The notes: generated from the sequence alone by a model not told the origin. Shown: positions 6,410 to 14,985, numbered from the stretch's first letter. The stretch: DNA of 16,821 nt from CAZMVU01 sp964569295 (GCA_964569295.1 CAZMVU010000101.1:1-16821), one strand, 5' to 3'. Program-made: numbers and translations.

Positions 6410-7441
6410 TCAGCGCCGCGCTGTTGCCTGTCCGGCCGCACGCTTGCGCGGGGCCGCCAACTTCACCACCAGCAGCTCCATGGCGAGTGTGGCGTTGACG
6501 CCGGTACTGCGCATCATGAACTGGGTATCTGTACACAGGGCGAAGGCGTCGCGCAGCTTGGCCCGGCCCAGTTTAGCTGCGAGGGGGCGGACCTTTTCCG
6601 CCACAAACTGCGATAGTTTCTCGCCGCTTTCGGGTGCGACGGAAACATAGGCGCTCTTCAGCAGCCAATTGATAGTGCCCATGATTTCATCGGGGTGTTT
6701 GCCGAGGTCGAGCAGTTTGCGCAGCGACTGCAAGGCTTTTGCCATGTCCGATTTCGCGATGGCGTCGGTCAGGGTCCACACCTCCTCCTCCGCCACGTCC
6801 GAACACGCGGCGGCCACGTCTGCTTCGTGTATCTGCTCTTCGCCGCCAACATACGTCGCCACAACGCCCAGGGCATTCTTGACGTCGCCCAGGCGTGTGC
6901 CCGCACGGCGCACCAGTTCGCGCACGGCCGCGCTGTCAATTTGTTTCCCGCGCCGTTGCGCATCCTCGCGCACCCATGCTTCCGCTTCCCGCGTATTCAA
7001 TTCAGGGCATTCGACGATTTCCCCTGCCTTCTGACACAGCTTGAAAAACTTCTGGCGCCGGTCTATGGCCCCCGCCACAATCAACATGAGCGTTGTGTCC
7101 GCGGGCGACTCGAGGTACTTCAGCAACGGGGCGATGTGGCTTTCGAACTTGTACACCTCCGCATTGCGCACGACAAGCACCCGCCGTTCTGCCAGAAATG
7201 GCAGGGTCTGCGCTTCCATGACGATTTCCGCAGCTTGCGTCTCGTCGGCGTAGAAAACGCTGTAGGCCATGTCGCGCAGGCTCGGGTCGATGGCCGCATT
7301 CGCAATCGCCTCGACGGCATGTTCTGCCAGGATCGGCTCGAAGGTGGCAGCGCGCGCCCGTGGCTGTTTCCCAGGGCAAAACAACAGCACCGGCGGGAGC
7401 GCGGCAGGGTCCGGATTGTGTAGAAGCTGATTGATATCCAC
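6410..7441 (-). CDS. holA: DNA polymerase III subunit delta
   Basis: 343 residues, the usual length for HolA, starting at a GTG. Family features in order: an N-terminal AAA+-like domain with LPFLAERRVLVVRNAE (a hallmark of delta), LMLIVAGAIDRRQKFFKL, then EAEAWVREDAQRRGKQI and GTRLGDVKNAL, and a C-terminal helical domain with ALQSLRKLLDLGKHPDEIM. Delta opens the beta sliding clamp within the clamp-loader complex, working with delta-prime and tau/gamma; it lacks a P-loop, as expected. It lies 112 bp downstream of lptE on the same strand, matching the lptE-holA order known from E. coli. The C-terminus ends in a basic tail and converges on the coiled-coil gene across 169 bp. Confidence 0.93.
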   Translation of the reverse strand: MDINQLLHNPDPAALPPVLLFCPGKQPRARAATFEPILAEHAVEAIANAAIDPSLRDMAYSVFYADETQAAEIVMEAQTLPFLAERRVLVVRNAEVYKFESHIAPLLKYLESPADTTLMLIVAGAIDRRQKFFKLCQKAGEIVECPELNTREAEAWVREDAQRRGKQIDSAAVRELVRRAGTRLGDVKNALGVVATYVGGEEQIHEADVAAACSDVAEEEVWTLTDAIAKSDMAKALQSLRKLLDLGKHPDEIMGTINWLLKSAYVSVAPESGEKLSQFVAEKVRPLAAKLGRAKLRDAFALCTDTQFMMRSTGVNATLAMELLVVKLAAPRKRAAGQATARR

Positions 7442-7553
7442 GCCAGAAAGCTCTTTCCGACAGTATGTCGATGGGCTTCGCTACTTGCACGGGCAAGCGC
7501 TGTTTTATGGAAAGGACGGACCGGGAACCGTGTGGCAATCCTTAGCGCACCTC

Positions 7554-8117
7554 TTAAAACGGTTCCACGGTGCGGTAAAAGATGTCCGACGCCAATTGCT
7601 CGAGTGCTTCTGCCGCTGCCCGGTTTTCCTCGGCGGAAGGGAAAGTGTTCACGGGCGCGACATAGGCCTCTGCATTGCCCCGGAGGCGGTCGGCGGATTG
7701 CCCGACCGCGCGCGTGTAATAGGTGGTTTCCCCGCTCATCAGCTTTTCTTCCCAGATGACTTCGCTTGTCGCTGTGTCCGTGAGCCGGGCATTGGCCGCC
7801 ACCACCACAAGAAACTGGGTTACCCGGTCGTTCTTGTCGAAGGTGAGCCCCTTCAACTGGTAATCGAGGATGGCGCCATCGAGCAGGAGATCGGCCGCCT
7901 CCTGATCTTTCACTTGCAGGCGTCCATCCGTAATGAACTTGCGTGTCAGGGCGTTTGTGAGGGGGGCTTCGAGTTCATATTCCCGGCTTTTGTTCTCGAA
8001 AGGTTGCACATGCACCGTTTGGTAGCGCGCCGGCAGCGTGCTCTCGGTGGTGTAGCCGCACCCGGCCAGCGCCCCAAACAGGAGCGTGGCCAGTGCACCG
8101 CACAGTCCCTGTCTCAT
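7554..8117 (-). CDS. lptE: LPS-assembly lipoprotein LptE
   Basis: 187 residues. The signal peptide ends in the lipobox LAGC with C20 lipidated, then GYTT, the usual beginning of mature LptE. The phrase TVHVQPFENKSREYELEAPLT, split here only for description as TVHVQPFENK and SREYELEAPLT, followed by ALTRKFITDG, is characteristic of the family. LptE plugs the LptD barrel in the outer membrane and helps place lipopolysaccharide in the outer leaflet. The gene overlaps the upstream bamD-like gene by 4 bases and precedes holA, so envelope biogenesis and replication genes share an operon. Its presence implies that the organism makes LPS; lptD is not in this window. Confidence 0.88.
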   Translation of the reverse strand: MRQGLCGALATLLFGALAGCGYTTESTLPARYQTVHVQPFENKSREYELEAPLTNALTRKFITDGRLQVKDQEAADLLLDGAILDYQLKGLTFDKNDRVTQFLVVVAANARLTDTATSEVIWEEKLMSGETTYYTRAVGQSADRLRGNAEAYVAPVNTFPSAEENRAAAEALEQLASDIFYRTVEPF

Positions 8118-9109
8118 TGCGTGCGCTCTCGGCCGATGCCATGGGCGAAGGGGGCCTCGACCCCGGGGTGATCCTCGATCCAGGTTTGCGCTTCTTGGGC
8201 TGTCTCCGTGTCCGCATAGTCGGCCACGATAATCTCGTAATAGAGCTTCGCCGCGGCAAAGTCGCGCCGCTTTTCATAGAACTTGGCCGCCTCCATTTGG
8301 CGTTGAGCGATGTTTTCGCGCATTTCGGCGCGCTCCGCCATCAGGGCGTCCACGCGTTCATCGCGCGGGAAACGGGTCTTGAAATCATCGATAGCGCGGA
8401 TTGCCAGGCGGCTCGGGGATTGGTCATAAGCGGGCGGCAGGGCCAACTCGATATAGCACTGGGCCAGGCCATAGCTCGCCTCGTCTACCCATTCCGAACC
8501 GCTGTAGTCCTCGAGCACGCGGCGGTACTCATAGCTTGCCTCGTAGTAGTTCTCCCGCGCGAAATGGCACAGCCCGATTTTGTACTGCGCTTCCGCAGCG
8601 GCCGTGGTAAACGGCCGATTCTCCACCACCATCTCGTAGACCTCCGCGGCACGCTTCAGTGGACGCTCCCGGAAAAACCACCATTTTCGGTCCAGGCGCT
8701 CGAGGCCCTGCTCATACAAGCGATCGCCAATGGCATATTGCTTCTGGATGACTTCGTCGAACAGCTCTGTATCCGGATAGGCCGTGGCCACCTGTTGAAA
8801 GGCCTTGGCGGCCTGCAAATCCTTACCCTGAGCAAGGAGGATTTCGCCCCGGAGAAACTGGTTGTCGTCGGCGAATTCCGTGTCGCCGTAGAACCGATCG
8901 AACTTCTCCGTCTCCCGCATTGCCTTGCGCAGTTTATCCTCGAGCATGAGCCGCCGGGCGTGCTCCAGTTGCAACTCGGGCGTTTCCCGCGGCAGATCCC
9001 CGATATTGACCCACCGCCCCGTTTCGGGAGTCCACCGCCACTGGCCCTGGGCCGGCAGCCCGATGAGCAACGCCAAGACCGTCACAATGAGCACCATGCG
9101 CATCTGCAT
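8114..9109 (-). CDS. BamD-like TPR outer-membrane assembly protein
   Basis: 331 residues. A signal peptide (1 to about 20, LLIGLPAQG) is followed by tetratricopeptide-type helical repeats spanning about 40-320. BamD/YfiO-like phrases include AKAFQQVATAYPDTELFDEV, AEAQYKIGLCHFARENYYEA and RLAIRAIDDFKTRFPRDERV. BamD helps BamA insert beta-barrel proteins into the outer membrane. E. coli BamD has about 245 residues and is lipidated; here there is no Cys at the cleavage site and the protein is longer, so it may be a soluble periplasmic relative. GGAGGAAG lies upstream of the ATG. It is the first gene of the operon with lptE and holA. A generic periplasmic TPR scaffold is the main alternative. Confidence 0.8.
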   Translation of the reverse strand: MQMRMVLIVTVLALLIGLPAQGQWRWTPETGRWVNIGDLPRETPELQLEHARRLMLEDKLRKAMRETEKFDRFYGDTEFADDNQFLRGEILLAQGKDLQAAKAFQQVATAYPDTELFDEVIQKQYAIGDRLYEQGLERLDRKWWFFRERPLKRAAEVYEMVVENRPFTTAAAEAQYKIGLCHFARENYYEASYEYRRVLEDYSGSEWVDEASYGLAQCYIELALPPAYDQSPSRLAIRAIDDFKTRFPRDERVDALMAERAEMRENIAQRQMEAAKFYEKRRDFAAAKLYYEIIVADYADTETAQEAQTWIEDHPGVEAPFAHGIGRERTQ

Positions 9110-9190
9110 ATTCTTTAGCTTCCTCCGCTTAGGGAGCGGCTGTCTTCCGCCTCAAAGCAGCGGAAGAACACCAGCGTCCCACCGCGCGTG

Positions 9191-9220
9191 ATACTAGCAG
9201 CAGCCTCCGGAGAAACGCAA
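9191..9220 (-). promoter_or_regulatory. Candidate promoter of the bamD-like/lptE/holA operon
   Basis: The minus strand shows TTGCGT (9215-9220), an 18-base spacer and TAGTAT (9191-9196) with an extended -10 TGC. The predicted leader is about 75 nt. Confidence 0.45.
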
Positions 9221-9484
9221 CCTGTCCGCCGTCATGCCCGGCGCTCTTGGGAGAGGCTGTTGCGTCTCGCCGGGCCGGGCCGGGCCGCAGCTTTTGGGGC
9301 GGGGCGCTGTTTGCTGGAAGTCCGGGCAGAAACCCTCGTTGTACGTGGGCCGCGGCCAGAAAGCCGTTCTCTTTTGGGTGGCGGCGTTGGTTTTATCGGA
9401 CGCGACGCGTGTAACAGGCCTATCTGGCCGTGCCCCGCGATCGCTGTGATTGCGCATGCCGGTTATGGCTTGTGCGGTAACCAC

Positions 9485-9514
9485 TTGATAGCTGTCCACT
9501 CTGGGCACTATTAT
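9485..9514 (+). promoter_or_regulatory. Candidate promoter of pcs
   Basis: TTGATA (9485-9490), an 18-base spacer and TATTAT (9509-9514). The predicted start near 9521 gives a leader of about 66 nt and supports the ATG at 9587 over upstream in-frame starts. Confidence 0.6.
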
Positions 9515-9586
9515 GCCTCTGGCGCGTGCCGCGGATACCCAGGGTCTATCGCCCTCTTCCGGCCGGTACGATTACCCTGGATTGTT

Positions 9587-10312
9587 ATGGCAACCTATAC
9601 ATGGAAACGCAAATCCCTTGCCTGGAGCGTACATCTCCTCACTGCGCTTGGCGCTACAGCCGGTTTTATGGCGCTCATCGCCATCTCCGAGCACGATATG
9701 GTGCTGGCTTTCAAGTGGATTGCCGTTACGCTGGTGATCGACGGTGCCGATGGCGGCCTGGCACGGCTGGTCAAGGTCAAGGATGTATTGCCGCAGTTCG
9801 ACGGCGCCCTGCTCGACAATATTGTCGACTACTTTACCTATGTCATCTTGCCCGCGTACTTCATCTACGAGGCCACGCTCGTGCCCGAGGGGCTTATCGT
9901 GCTGACGGCTGCGGTGATCACCCTTACCAGTGCGTATCAGTTCAGCCAGGCCGATGCCAAGACCCCGGACTTTTTCTTCCGGGGTTTTCCGTCCTACTGG
10001 AACGTCGCCATTTTCTACCTGTGGCTCTATCCCTGGGCGCCTATGGTGAATTTTGTCATTCTCATGGTGCTGGCGGTGCTTGTGTTTATTCCCTTGAAGT
10101 TTCTCTACCCGAGCCGCACGCGTTTTCTGCGTCCCCTTACCTGGACCTTCTCGCTTCTGTGGATGGTGTCGATGGGCGTGATCCTGTTTTTTTACGAGCA
10201 GAATCTCGACTGGTTGCGCGATCTCTCACTGGTGTATGTAGCCTACTATGTGCTCATGAGCCTGTACCTGAACTTCCGTCCGAAGGCGGCACGCCCGACG
10301 CGCACGGCCTGA
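9587..10312 (+). CDS. pcs: Phosphatidylcholine synthase (CDP-alcohol phosphatidyltransferase)
   Basis: 241 residues from the ATG at 9587, the usual Pcs length. The CDP-alcohol phosphotransferase signature reads DGADGGLAR, then G73-x3-D77-x3-D81 (GALLDNIVD). The first half, D55-G56-x2-A59-R60, is separated by 12 residues from G73, the long spacing seen in Pcs rather than the shorter one of most family members. Around eight hydrophobic segments place it in the cytoplasmic membrane. It condenses CDP-diacylglycerol with choline to give phosphatidylcholine and CMP, needing Mg or Mn held by the Asp residues. The pathway depends on external choline. It is monocistronic and converges on the DUF4838 gene with only 9 bp between them. 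The ribosome binding site is weak. Confidence 0.88.
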   Translation: MATYTWKRKSLAWSVHLLTALGATAGFMALIAISEHDMVLAFKWIAVTLVIDGADGGLARLVKVKDVLPQFDGALLDNIVDYFTYVILPAYFIYEATLVPEGLIVLTAAVITLTSAYQFSQADAKTPDFFFRGFPSYWNVAIFYLWLYPWAPMVNFVILMVLAVLVFIPLKFLYPSRTRFLRPLTWTFSLLWMVSMGVILFFYEQNLDWLRDLSLVYVAYYVLMSLYLNFRPKAARPTRTA

Positions 10313-10321
10313 TGCACCGGT

Positions 10322-12841
10322 TCAGCGCTCCTGCACGGCCAACTGGTGTTCGAGGTGGGCCGTGTCGCCTGGTGCGACGGTGATCCGCTTGCGCCAAAGC
10401 TCCACCTCGAGCGTGCCCAGGTCTTCGGGATAGGCGTAGAGCCAGGCGAAGTCCAACGTCTCGTCGTCGAAGCGCTGAGTCACGGTGAGACCCTTTTCCC
10501 CAGTAAACGTCCAGGCGTCTTTTGGGGCATTTTCATCGAGGTAATGTTCGCCCTCGCGTAACCCGGCGATGATCCGCCCCATATCGGGTGTAACCTGCTC
10601 GCCTTGCCGGTTTGTGAATTGGACTGCGGTTGCGCGCAGTGGGCCGAGGTCGAGTTCGAGGTGGCTGCGCAGCGTAAGCGCGCGCGGTTTGCCGGACACG
10701 TTTTCCGCTTCGGCCCGCACGCTCAGCACCGGCGCATCGGCTGCGAGCGAGAGCCGCCGGGTGTATTCGAAGCCGTCCGCCTTCACTTCCAGCGCCAGGC
10801 TGTCCCTGGTCTTTTCCGTCACACTGTAGAAGTCGAACATGCCGGCGATATCGAAGATGCCGCCGCGCCGGGTTTCCTCGCCGCCCGCGAAGGGGAAGAA
10901 CAGGTTGTTCGGCACATTGTATGAGGTGATGCACTTGCCGCTTGCTTTGTCGATGATACGCGCGGCCCGTCCGCCGAGAAACGGCAGCACATCCACGCGC
11001 AAGTGATCGTTCTCGATGGTGGCCACTTCCATGGGTGTGTGCATCGCGGCGGTGAGCATGGCGAGCTGCTGCGGGTCGCCCTGGCGCTCGCGGATGCTGG
11101 TAAAACCGTGGCGCTTCATTCGCTCGAGGAACGTGCCCACTTCGAGCATCGAAGCGAATTCCCCCTGGAACCGCAGCATGCCGTTGTTGATTTCGTAGCC
11201 GTTTCGCGGAAACACACGCGCATAGGTCAGCGGCATGCGTGCCACCTTCACGCGCTCGAGCAGTTCCGGATCATCGGCAACGGCAGCCTCCGCTTTATCG
11301 AAGAGGGCCTGGGCCTGCGCAATGACATCATCGGGAAGGTATCCCTGCGCCGGGTTGGTGTACAGATGCATGTGAATGTTTTCGTTTTCCACCTTGTCGT
11401 GCAGCAGGGTGATGTACTCGTAGATGGGTTCCCACGCCGCTTCGTAGTAACCCTGGAGAAAATCGCGGATGAGCGCCTCGGGGTTCTGGTCCGGGTTCTG
11501 AAGGAGCTGCATGCCGTAGTAGGGCCGCAGCAAGCTGAACTCGCCCCCGCCCCCTTTGGCACTCATGCCTTGCAGGTAGATGCCCTCGGCGCCGATATCG
11601 CGGTAGAACCGCATGTCCGCGGCCATGGCGCGCAGGTTGGGAAATGGGTTGTAGTAATGCGCGAAATCGACGATATAGTGCCAGATATAGAGGTGGTCGC
11701 AGATTTCTGACCAGGCTTCCGCGCGGCGCTTGTAGTCGGCATCGAGCGGGCATGTGGCGATGGGGTGGCTGTCGCAGCAGGGAAACATGTGGCACAGCCA
11801 CACCGCCACGTTCGGGTGCATTTCCATGTCTTCCGGCGGCTCTTCGGTGTACATGTAGGCCAGGGTGCCGATCTGCTTATCCGGATAGACCTTGCTTGTA
11901 CGTTCCGCGAGTTGGTTCACGAACCAATACTGCGTGGCGCCCATGGTGCCGTATTTCTCGTTCATGGCCGTGCATTGCGCGCATTGGCAATAGTTGTAAT
12001 AGTCCTGCTGCGAGAAGTTGTGCTGGCGGTCATGGGGGCGCGCGGCCATGCGCTCGAGTATCTTCTCCGTCACGATATCGAGCACCTCGGGATTGGTCAG
12101 GCACAGTTGCGTCTCGTGTCTCCGGCGCACGCCGCCGATTTCAGAGAAGTATTCCGGGTGTTTGTCGAAATAGTCGCCGGGGCTGACGTACCGGAAGTAG
12201 GTGTGGCACCGGCCATCGAAGGAATACTGGGTGCCCCAGGGATGATCGCCGCCGCCGCCGCCGTTATTGTCGCCCTGGCGCGCCAGGAACGCGGCATCGC
12301 GCCCCGGCCACGCATAGCTCGTGTGCCGCCAGGCGAAGGGCGGCTCAACGAAGGTGTCCACCTCGGGCAGGGCCAGGCGCCTGGTCTCCGGCGTCTTGGT
12401 CACGCCCGGGGCATACCAGCGCACACCCAAGTGCTCCTGCACGAAATCGTGTACGCCATAAAGCGTGCCCGCCGCGCGGCTGCCTACGATGACCAGGTGC
12501 GGCGCCACGGTCTTCATGACATAGCCCTGCTCACCCAGCCTTTCCGCGGTGGGATTCACACCCAGCTTCTTTGCAGCCGGTCCGGCGCCTAGCACGAACA
12601 TCGGGGTATCATCGGCCGGCGCCTCCCGCGCGATGGGCAGTTCTACGCCCGTGCAGGCCTTGAAGTGCGTCTGCAACTCGCCGGCCGCGGTCTCTTCGGA
12701 CGGGCTCGCTTCGGGAGCCAGCACGATGACGTACGGGCTCGCACCATCCTCGACGAGCATTGCGGCATCGGCCGCGGCCGCGAGGGCGAGTATCGGAAGC
12801 AGCAGGGAAAAGGCAAGAGGGAAAAGGGACACGGTGCGCAT
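10322..12841 (-). CDS. Secreted DUF4838 protein, putative glycoside hydrolase
   Basis: 839 residues. A signal peptide (1 to about 26, ending AAADA-AM) indicates export. Residues about 30-165 resemble the N-terminal alpha-beta domain of GH67/GH20-type enzymes (ETAAGELQTHFKACTGVELP; GTLYGVHDFVQEHLGVRWYAPG). The DUF4838 domain follows (about 215-490), with the family's YCQCAQC cluster at 284-290. From about 606 there is a beta-sandwich-like region opening IENDHLRVDVLPFLGGR, similar to mutarotase-like domains at the end of other glycosidases. AGAGGAGG six to seven bases upstream makes a strong start. Members occur in carbohydrate-degrading loci, but substrate and catalytic residues are not established, so the reaction is inferred. 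It is divergent from the DUF1080 gene. Confidence 0.85.
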   Translation of the reverse strand: MRTVSLFPLAFSLLLPILALAAAADAAMLVEDGASPYVIVLAPEASPSEETAAGELQTHFKACTGVELPIAREAPADDTPMFVLGAGPAAKKLGVNPTAERLGEQGYVMKTVAPHLVIVGSRAAGTLYGVHDFVQEHLGVRWYAPGVTKTPETRRLALPEVDTFVEPPFAWRHTSYAWPGRDAAFLARQGDNNGGGGGDHPWGTQYSFDGRCHTYFRYVSPGDYFDKHPEYFSEIGGVRRRHETQLCLTNPEVLDIVTEKILERMAARPHDRQHNFSQQDYYNYCQCAQCTAMNEKYGTMGATQYWFVNQLAERTSKVYPDKQIGTLAYMYTEEPPEDMEMHPNVAVWLCHMFPCCDSHPIATCPLDADYKRRAEAWSEICDHLYIWHYIVDFAHYYNPFPNLRAMAADMRFYRDIGAEGIYLQGMSAKGGGGEFSLLRPYYGMQLLQNPDQNPEALIRDFLQGYYEAAWEPIYEYITLLHDKVENENIHMHLYTNPAQGYLPDDVIAQAQALFDKAEAAVADDPELLERVKVARMPLTYARVFPRNGYEINNGMLRFQGEFASMLEVGTFLERMKRHGFTSIRERQGDPQQLAMLTAAMHTPMEVATIENDHLRVDVLPFLGGRAARIIDKASGKCITSYNVPNNLFFPFAGGEETRRGGIFDIAGMFDFYSVTEKTRDSLALEVKADGFEYTRRLSLAADAPVLSVRAEAENVSGKPRALTLRSHLELDLGPLRATAVQFTNRQGEQVTPDMGRIIAGLREGEHYLDENAPKDAWTFTGEKGLTVTQRFDDETLDFAWLYAYPEDLGTLEVELWRKRITVAPGDTAHLEHQLAVQER

Positions 12842-12941
12842 GATTATCCTCCTCTGTGGCTAATGCTCCTTAGACCACGAGAGTTCGGGCTGTGTTTCGC
12901 CGGTTTCGAGGCAACCGCCGGTTATTGCCCCTCTTTTACTT

Positions 12942-12954
12942 AGGCCTCCGGCCT
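12942..12954. promoter_or_regulatory. Small palindrome in the DUF4838/DUF1080 intergenic region
   Basis: AGGCC-TCC-GGCCT is a perfect 5-bp inverted repeat with a 3-base centre. It sits midway between the two divergent genes, just after a copy of the CCGGTTATTG 10-mer (12918-12927). It could be an operator, or just repeat debris in a GC-rich spacer. No convincing promoter was found beside it. Confidence 0.25.
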
Positions 12955-13096
12955 GCGCTATTCTAGGTGCGTCTTTCGGCGCGAAGATGTGACAGGCCAT
13001 GAAAGAAAACTGACTTGCATCGCATGGATACCCCGCTGCCAGAATAGAAACCAAGCAGAACACCACCGGAAACGACGGGAAAGGATCGCCACGCTC

Positions 13097-13741
13097 ATGA
13101 AGAATAATGTATTACGCGTCAGTGCTATCGCGGCATTGGCGGCCCTGGTTCTCGTGCCCGCATTGACGGCGGATGATGTAAAAGCCGCCAAGGATGATGA
13201 GAATGATTGGCTGGCCCTGTTCAACGGCGAAGACCTCACCGGCTGGGAGGCGGAAGGGGGCGCGGATTGGAAGGTGGAAGAGGGCCAACTCGTCGGCCGG
13301 CAAGGCCCGGACAACGCCCCCGGCGACCTTTTCACGACGAAGGAATTCGCCGATTTCGAGCTGGTGGTCGAGTACAAGATTACATGGCCCGCGAACACCG
13401 GCATCTGGTTCCGCTATCAGGCGCCGGACAAGGCCTACCAGGCGGATATCCTCGAGTATAAAGACCCTGAATGCTACTCCGGCAGCATCTATTGTCCCGG
13501 CAAGATGTTCCTCTCGATGAATGAAGACCCGGACCTCGAAGACCACGATGGCTGGAACACCATGAAGGTCCGCGCCGTGGGCGACCACCTTCAGGTCTGG
13601 CTCAATGGCAAGAAGGTTGGCGATGTCCACGAGGATTCCTTTGACAAGGGGCGCATCGGCTTCCAGATTCATGCGGGCGACCAGTTCGGGGACATGGAGA
13701 TTGCCGTGCGCAAAATAAACATCCGGACCATCGGCGCGTAG
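13097..13741 (+). CDS. Secreted DUF1080 protein (3-keto-disaccharide hydrolase-like)
   Basis: 214 residues from the ATG at 13097, preceded by GGGAAAGGA about 11 bases upstream. The signal peptide is about 1-25 (ending ALTADD). The family opening motif LFNGEDLTGWE is at 41-51, followed by WKVEEGQLVG, DFELVVEYKI, NTGIWFRYQ, and the closing block WNTMKVRAVGDHLQVWLNGK and RIGFQIHAGD. This is a single concanavalin-like beta-sandwich domain, the usual length for stand-alone DUF1080 proteins. Characterised relatives cleave 3-keto-glycosides or bind carbohydrate. Such genes are greatly expanded in Planctomycetota, Verrucomicrobiota and related phyla, often beside sulfatases, as here. Substrate unknown. 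Confidence 0.9.
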   Translation: MKNNVLRVSAIAALAALVLVPALTADDVKAAKDDENDWLALFNGEDLTGWEAEGGADWKVEEGQLVGRQGPDNAPGDLFTTKEFADFELVVEYKITWPANTGIWFRYQAPDKAYQADILEYKDPECYSGSIYCPGKMFLSMNEDPDLEDHDGWNTMKVRAVGDHLQVWLNGKKVGDVHEDSFDKGRIGFQIHAGDQFGDMEIAVRKINIRTIGA

Positions 13742-13777
13742 CCGCGTCTCACGCACAATGGGGAGTTCTGGCGCGAC

Positions 13778-13789
13778 TCCCGTACGGGA
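13778..13789. repeat. Perfect 12-bp palindrome after the DUF1080 gene
   Basis: TCCCGTACGGGA reads the same on both strands. It can compete with an overlapping hairpin in which GGGAGT pairs with ACTCCC just before it. No T-run follows, so it is not a standard terminator; it may be an operator or a chance palindrome in the 155-bp gap before the metallophosphoesterase. Confidence 0.35.
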
Positions 13790-13896
13790 TGGCGCAGCAG
13801 GTTGACCCGGAACTCGATAGTATACGCGCGCAGTTTGACAAATAATACGTTGTGATTTGGCCGGGAGACCACGCGACAAAGGGAGGAGTAAACATT

Positions 13897-14985
13897 ATGC
13901 TCTGCAAGAATGCACGCAAGAAAACACTCGGCATCACCCTCTGCCTCACCTTTCTCTCCGTCGGCGGCGTCTTCGCCGCGGAAGACGCCCCGGCGCCGTG
14001 GACCTTCGTGAGTACGCCGGATTTCTTCAACTTCGACGTGCCGGAGCCGTGGCCCGGCTGGGATCCGGCGGTCAACTGGTACCTCGCCCAAGTTAAGGCG
14101 GAGAACCCGGAGTTCGTGGCGGTGGCGGGTGACCTGGTTAATGGCCACTGGACGGAAGGCCCGAAGTGCATCCAGCACATGGGCGCGCACATGTATGGCG
14201 CGTGGATTCGCCGCATGGAGCAACACGGGCTTGAATACTTTACTGCCATCGGCGACCATGAACTTGGCGACGACCCGTGGCCGGAGAGTAAGCTCGGGCT
14301 CGTGCCGCAGTTCAGGCAGACCTACATCGATCATCTGCAAATGCCGGAGAACGGCCCGGAACACAAGAAGGGCCTTGCTTACTATGTACGCCACAAGAAC
14401 CTGTTGTTTATCACTGTGGAGACTTTCGAGGAACGCGGCGGCGAACTGCACACGAGCGTGACCGGTAAACAGCTTGACTGGTTCAAGCAGGTGCTTGCGG
14501 AGTATGGGGAGGCGGCTGCACACATCGTTGTGCAGGGGCACACACCCATTTATGGCGATATAAAAAGCCGCTCATCGAGCCGGCTTATGCTCGAAGGCGG
14601 CAAGGAAACCGCGTTCTACCAGGCCATGGTTGACGGTGGTGTGGATCTCTACCTTTGCGGTGAACACCACGCGGTGACCGTGCTCGAGTCGGACGGCATC
14701 TGGCAGTTGGTGCACGGTTCCTCCTGGGGCCGCAAGGTTGTTGACACGCAGGACTACCTGGTGTGCCATGTCTACCCCGACCGCCTGGATCTGGCGATGA
14801 AGAGCTTCCCGATGGAGGCCAAGGGCGACAAGATGTGGAACCTGCACAAGGGCGGCGGCCCGCGCGAAATCGTGGAAATCCCCCCGGAAGTCAAGGTGGA
14901 AGGCCCCCAAGTGATCGGTACCATCACCATCGAAAAGACGGCCAAAGGCAAACGCTACACGAACCGTTCCGGCATATTTGAATAG
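13897..14985 (+). CDS. Exported metallophosphoesterase
   Basis: 362 residues from the ATG at 13897, with GGGAGGAG eight bases upstream. The signal peptide is about 1-28 (ending GGVFAAED). Calcineurin-like metal motifs are present in order: D42 in STPDFFN (the usual DxH has lost its His), AVAGDLVN (G78-D79), GDHE (119-122, the GNHD/E block), VQGHTP (H215) and CGEHH (254-258, the GHxH block). These bind a two-metal centre that hydrolyses phosphomono- or phosphodiesters. The missing His in the first motif may weaken one metal site. It lies downstream of the DUF1080 gene on the same strand and faces the sulfatase, so it may remove phosphate from the same or a related substrate; this is inference from context. 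Confidence 0.87.
   Translation: MLCKNARKKTLGITLCLTFLSVGGVFAAEDAPAPWTFVSTPDFFNFDVPEPWPGWDPAVNWYLAQVKAENPEFVAVAGDLVNGHWTEGPKCIQHMGAHMYGAWIRRMEQHGLEYFTAIGDHELGDDPWPESKLGLVPQFRQTYIDHLQMPENGPEHKKGLAYYVRHKNLLFITVETFEERGGELHTSVTGKQLDWFKQVLAEYGEAAAHIVVQGHTPIYGDIKSRSSSRLMLEGGKETAFYQAMVDGGVDLYLCGEHHAVTVLESDGIWQLVHGSSWGRKVVDTQDYLVCHVYPDRLDLAMKSFPMEAKGDKMWNLHKGGGPREIVEIPPEVKVEGPQVIGTITIEKTAKGKRYTNRSGIFE

Larger units (their letters stand above)
9110..9586. other. 477-bp divergent intergenic region
   Basis: It separates the bamD-like operon from pcs. It holds a promoter candidate for each direction (9191-9220 minus, 9485-9514 plus). A small GGGCC-type triplication sits near 9272-9291. The pcs frame stays open upstream to 9188, but that translated stretch is Arg/Gly/Pro rich and shows no domain, so I do not call it coding. 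No RNA gene or riboswitch was recognised. Confidence 0.6.

Noticed and set aside
9188..9586. N-terminal extension of pcs by 133 codons
   Set aside because: The stretch is Arg/Gly/Pro-rich without family similarity, lies upstream of a good promoter, and would make Pcs far longer than normal.
13669..14541. 290-residue minus-strand ORF opposite the metallophosphoesterase
   Set aside because: It is a shadow of a well-supported gene on the plus strand whose catalytic motifs and start signals are clear.
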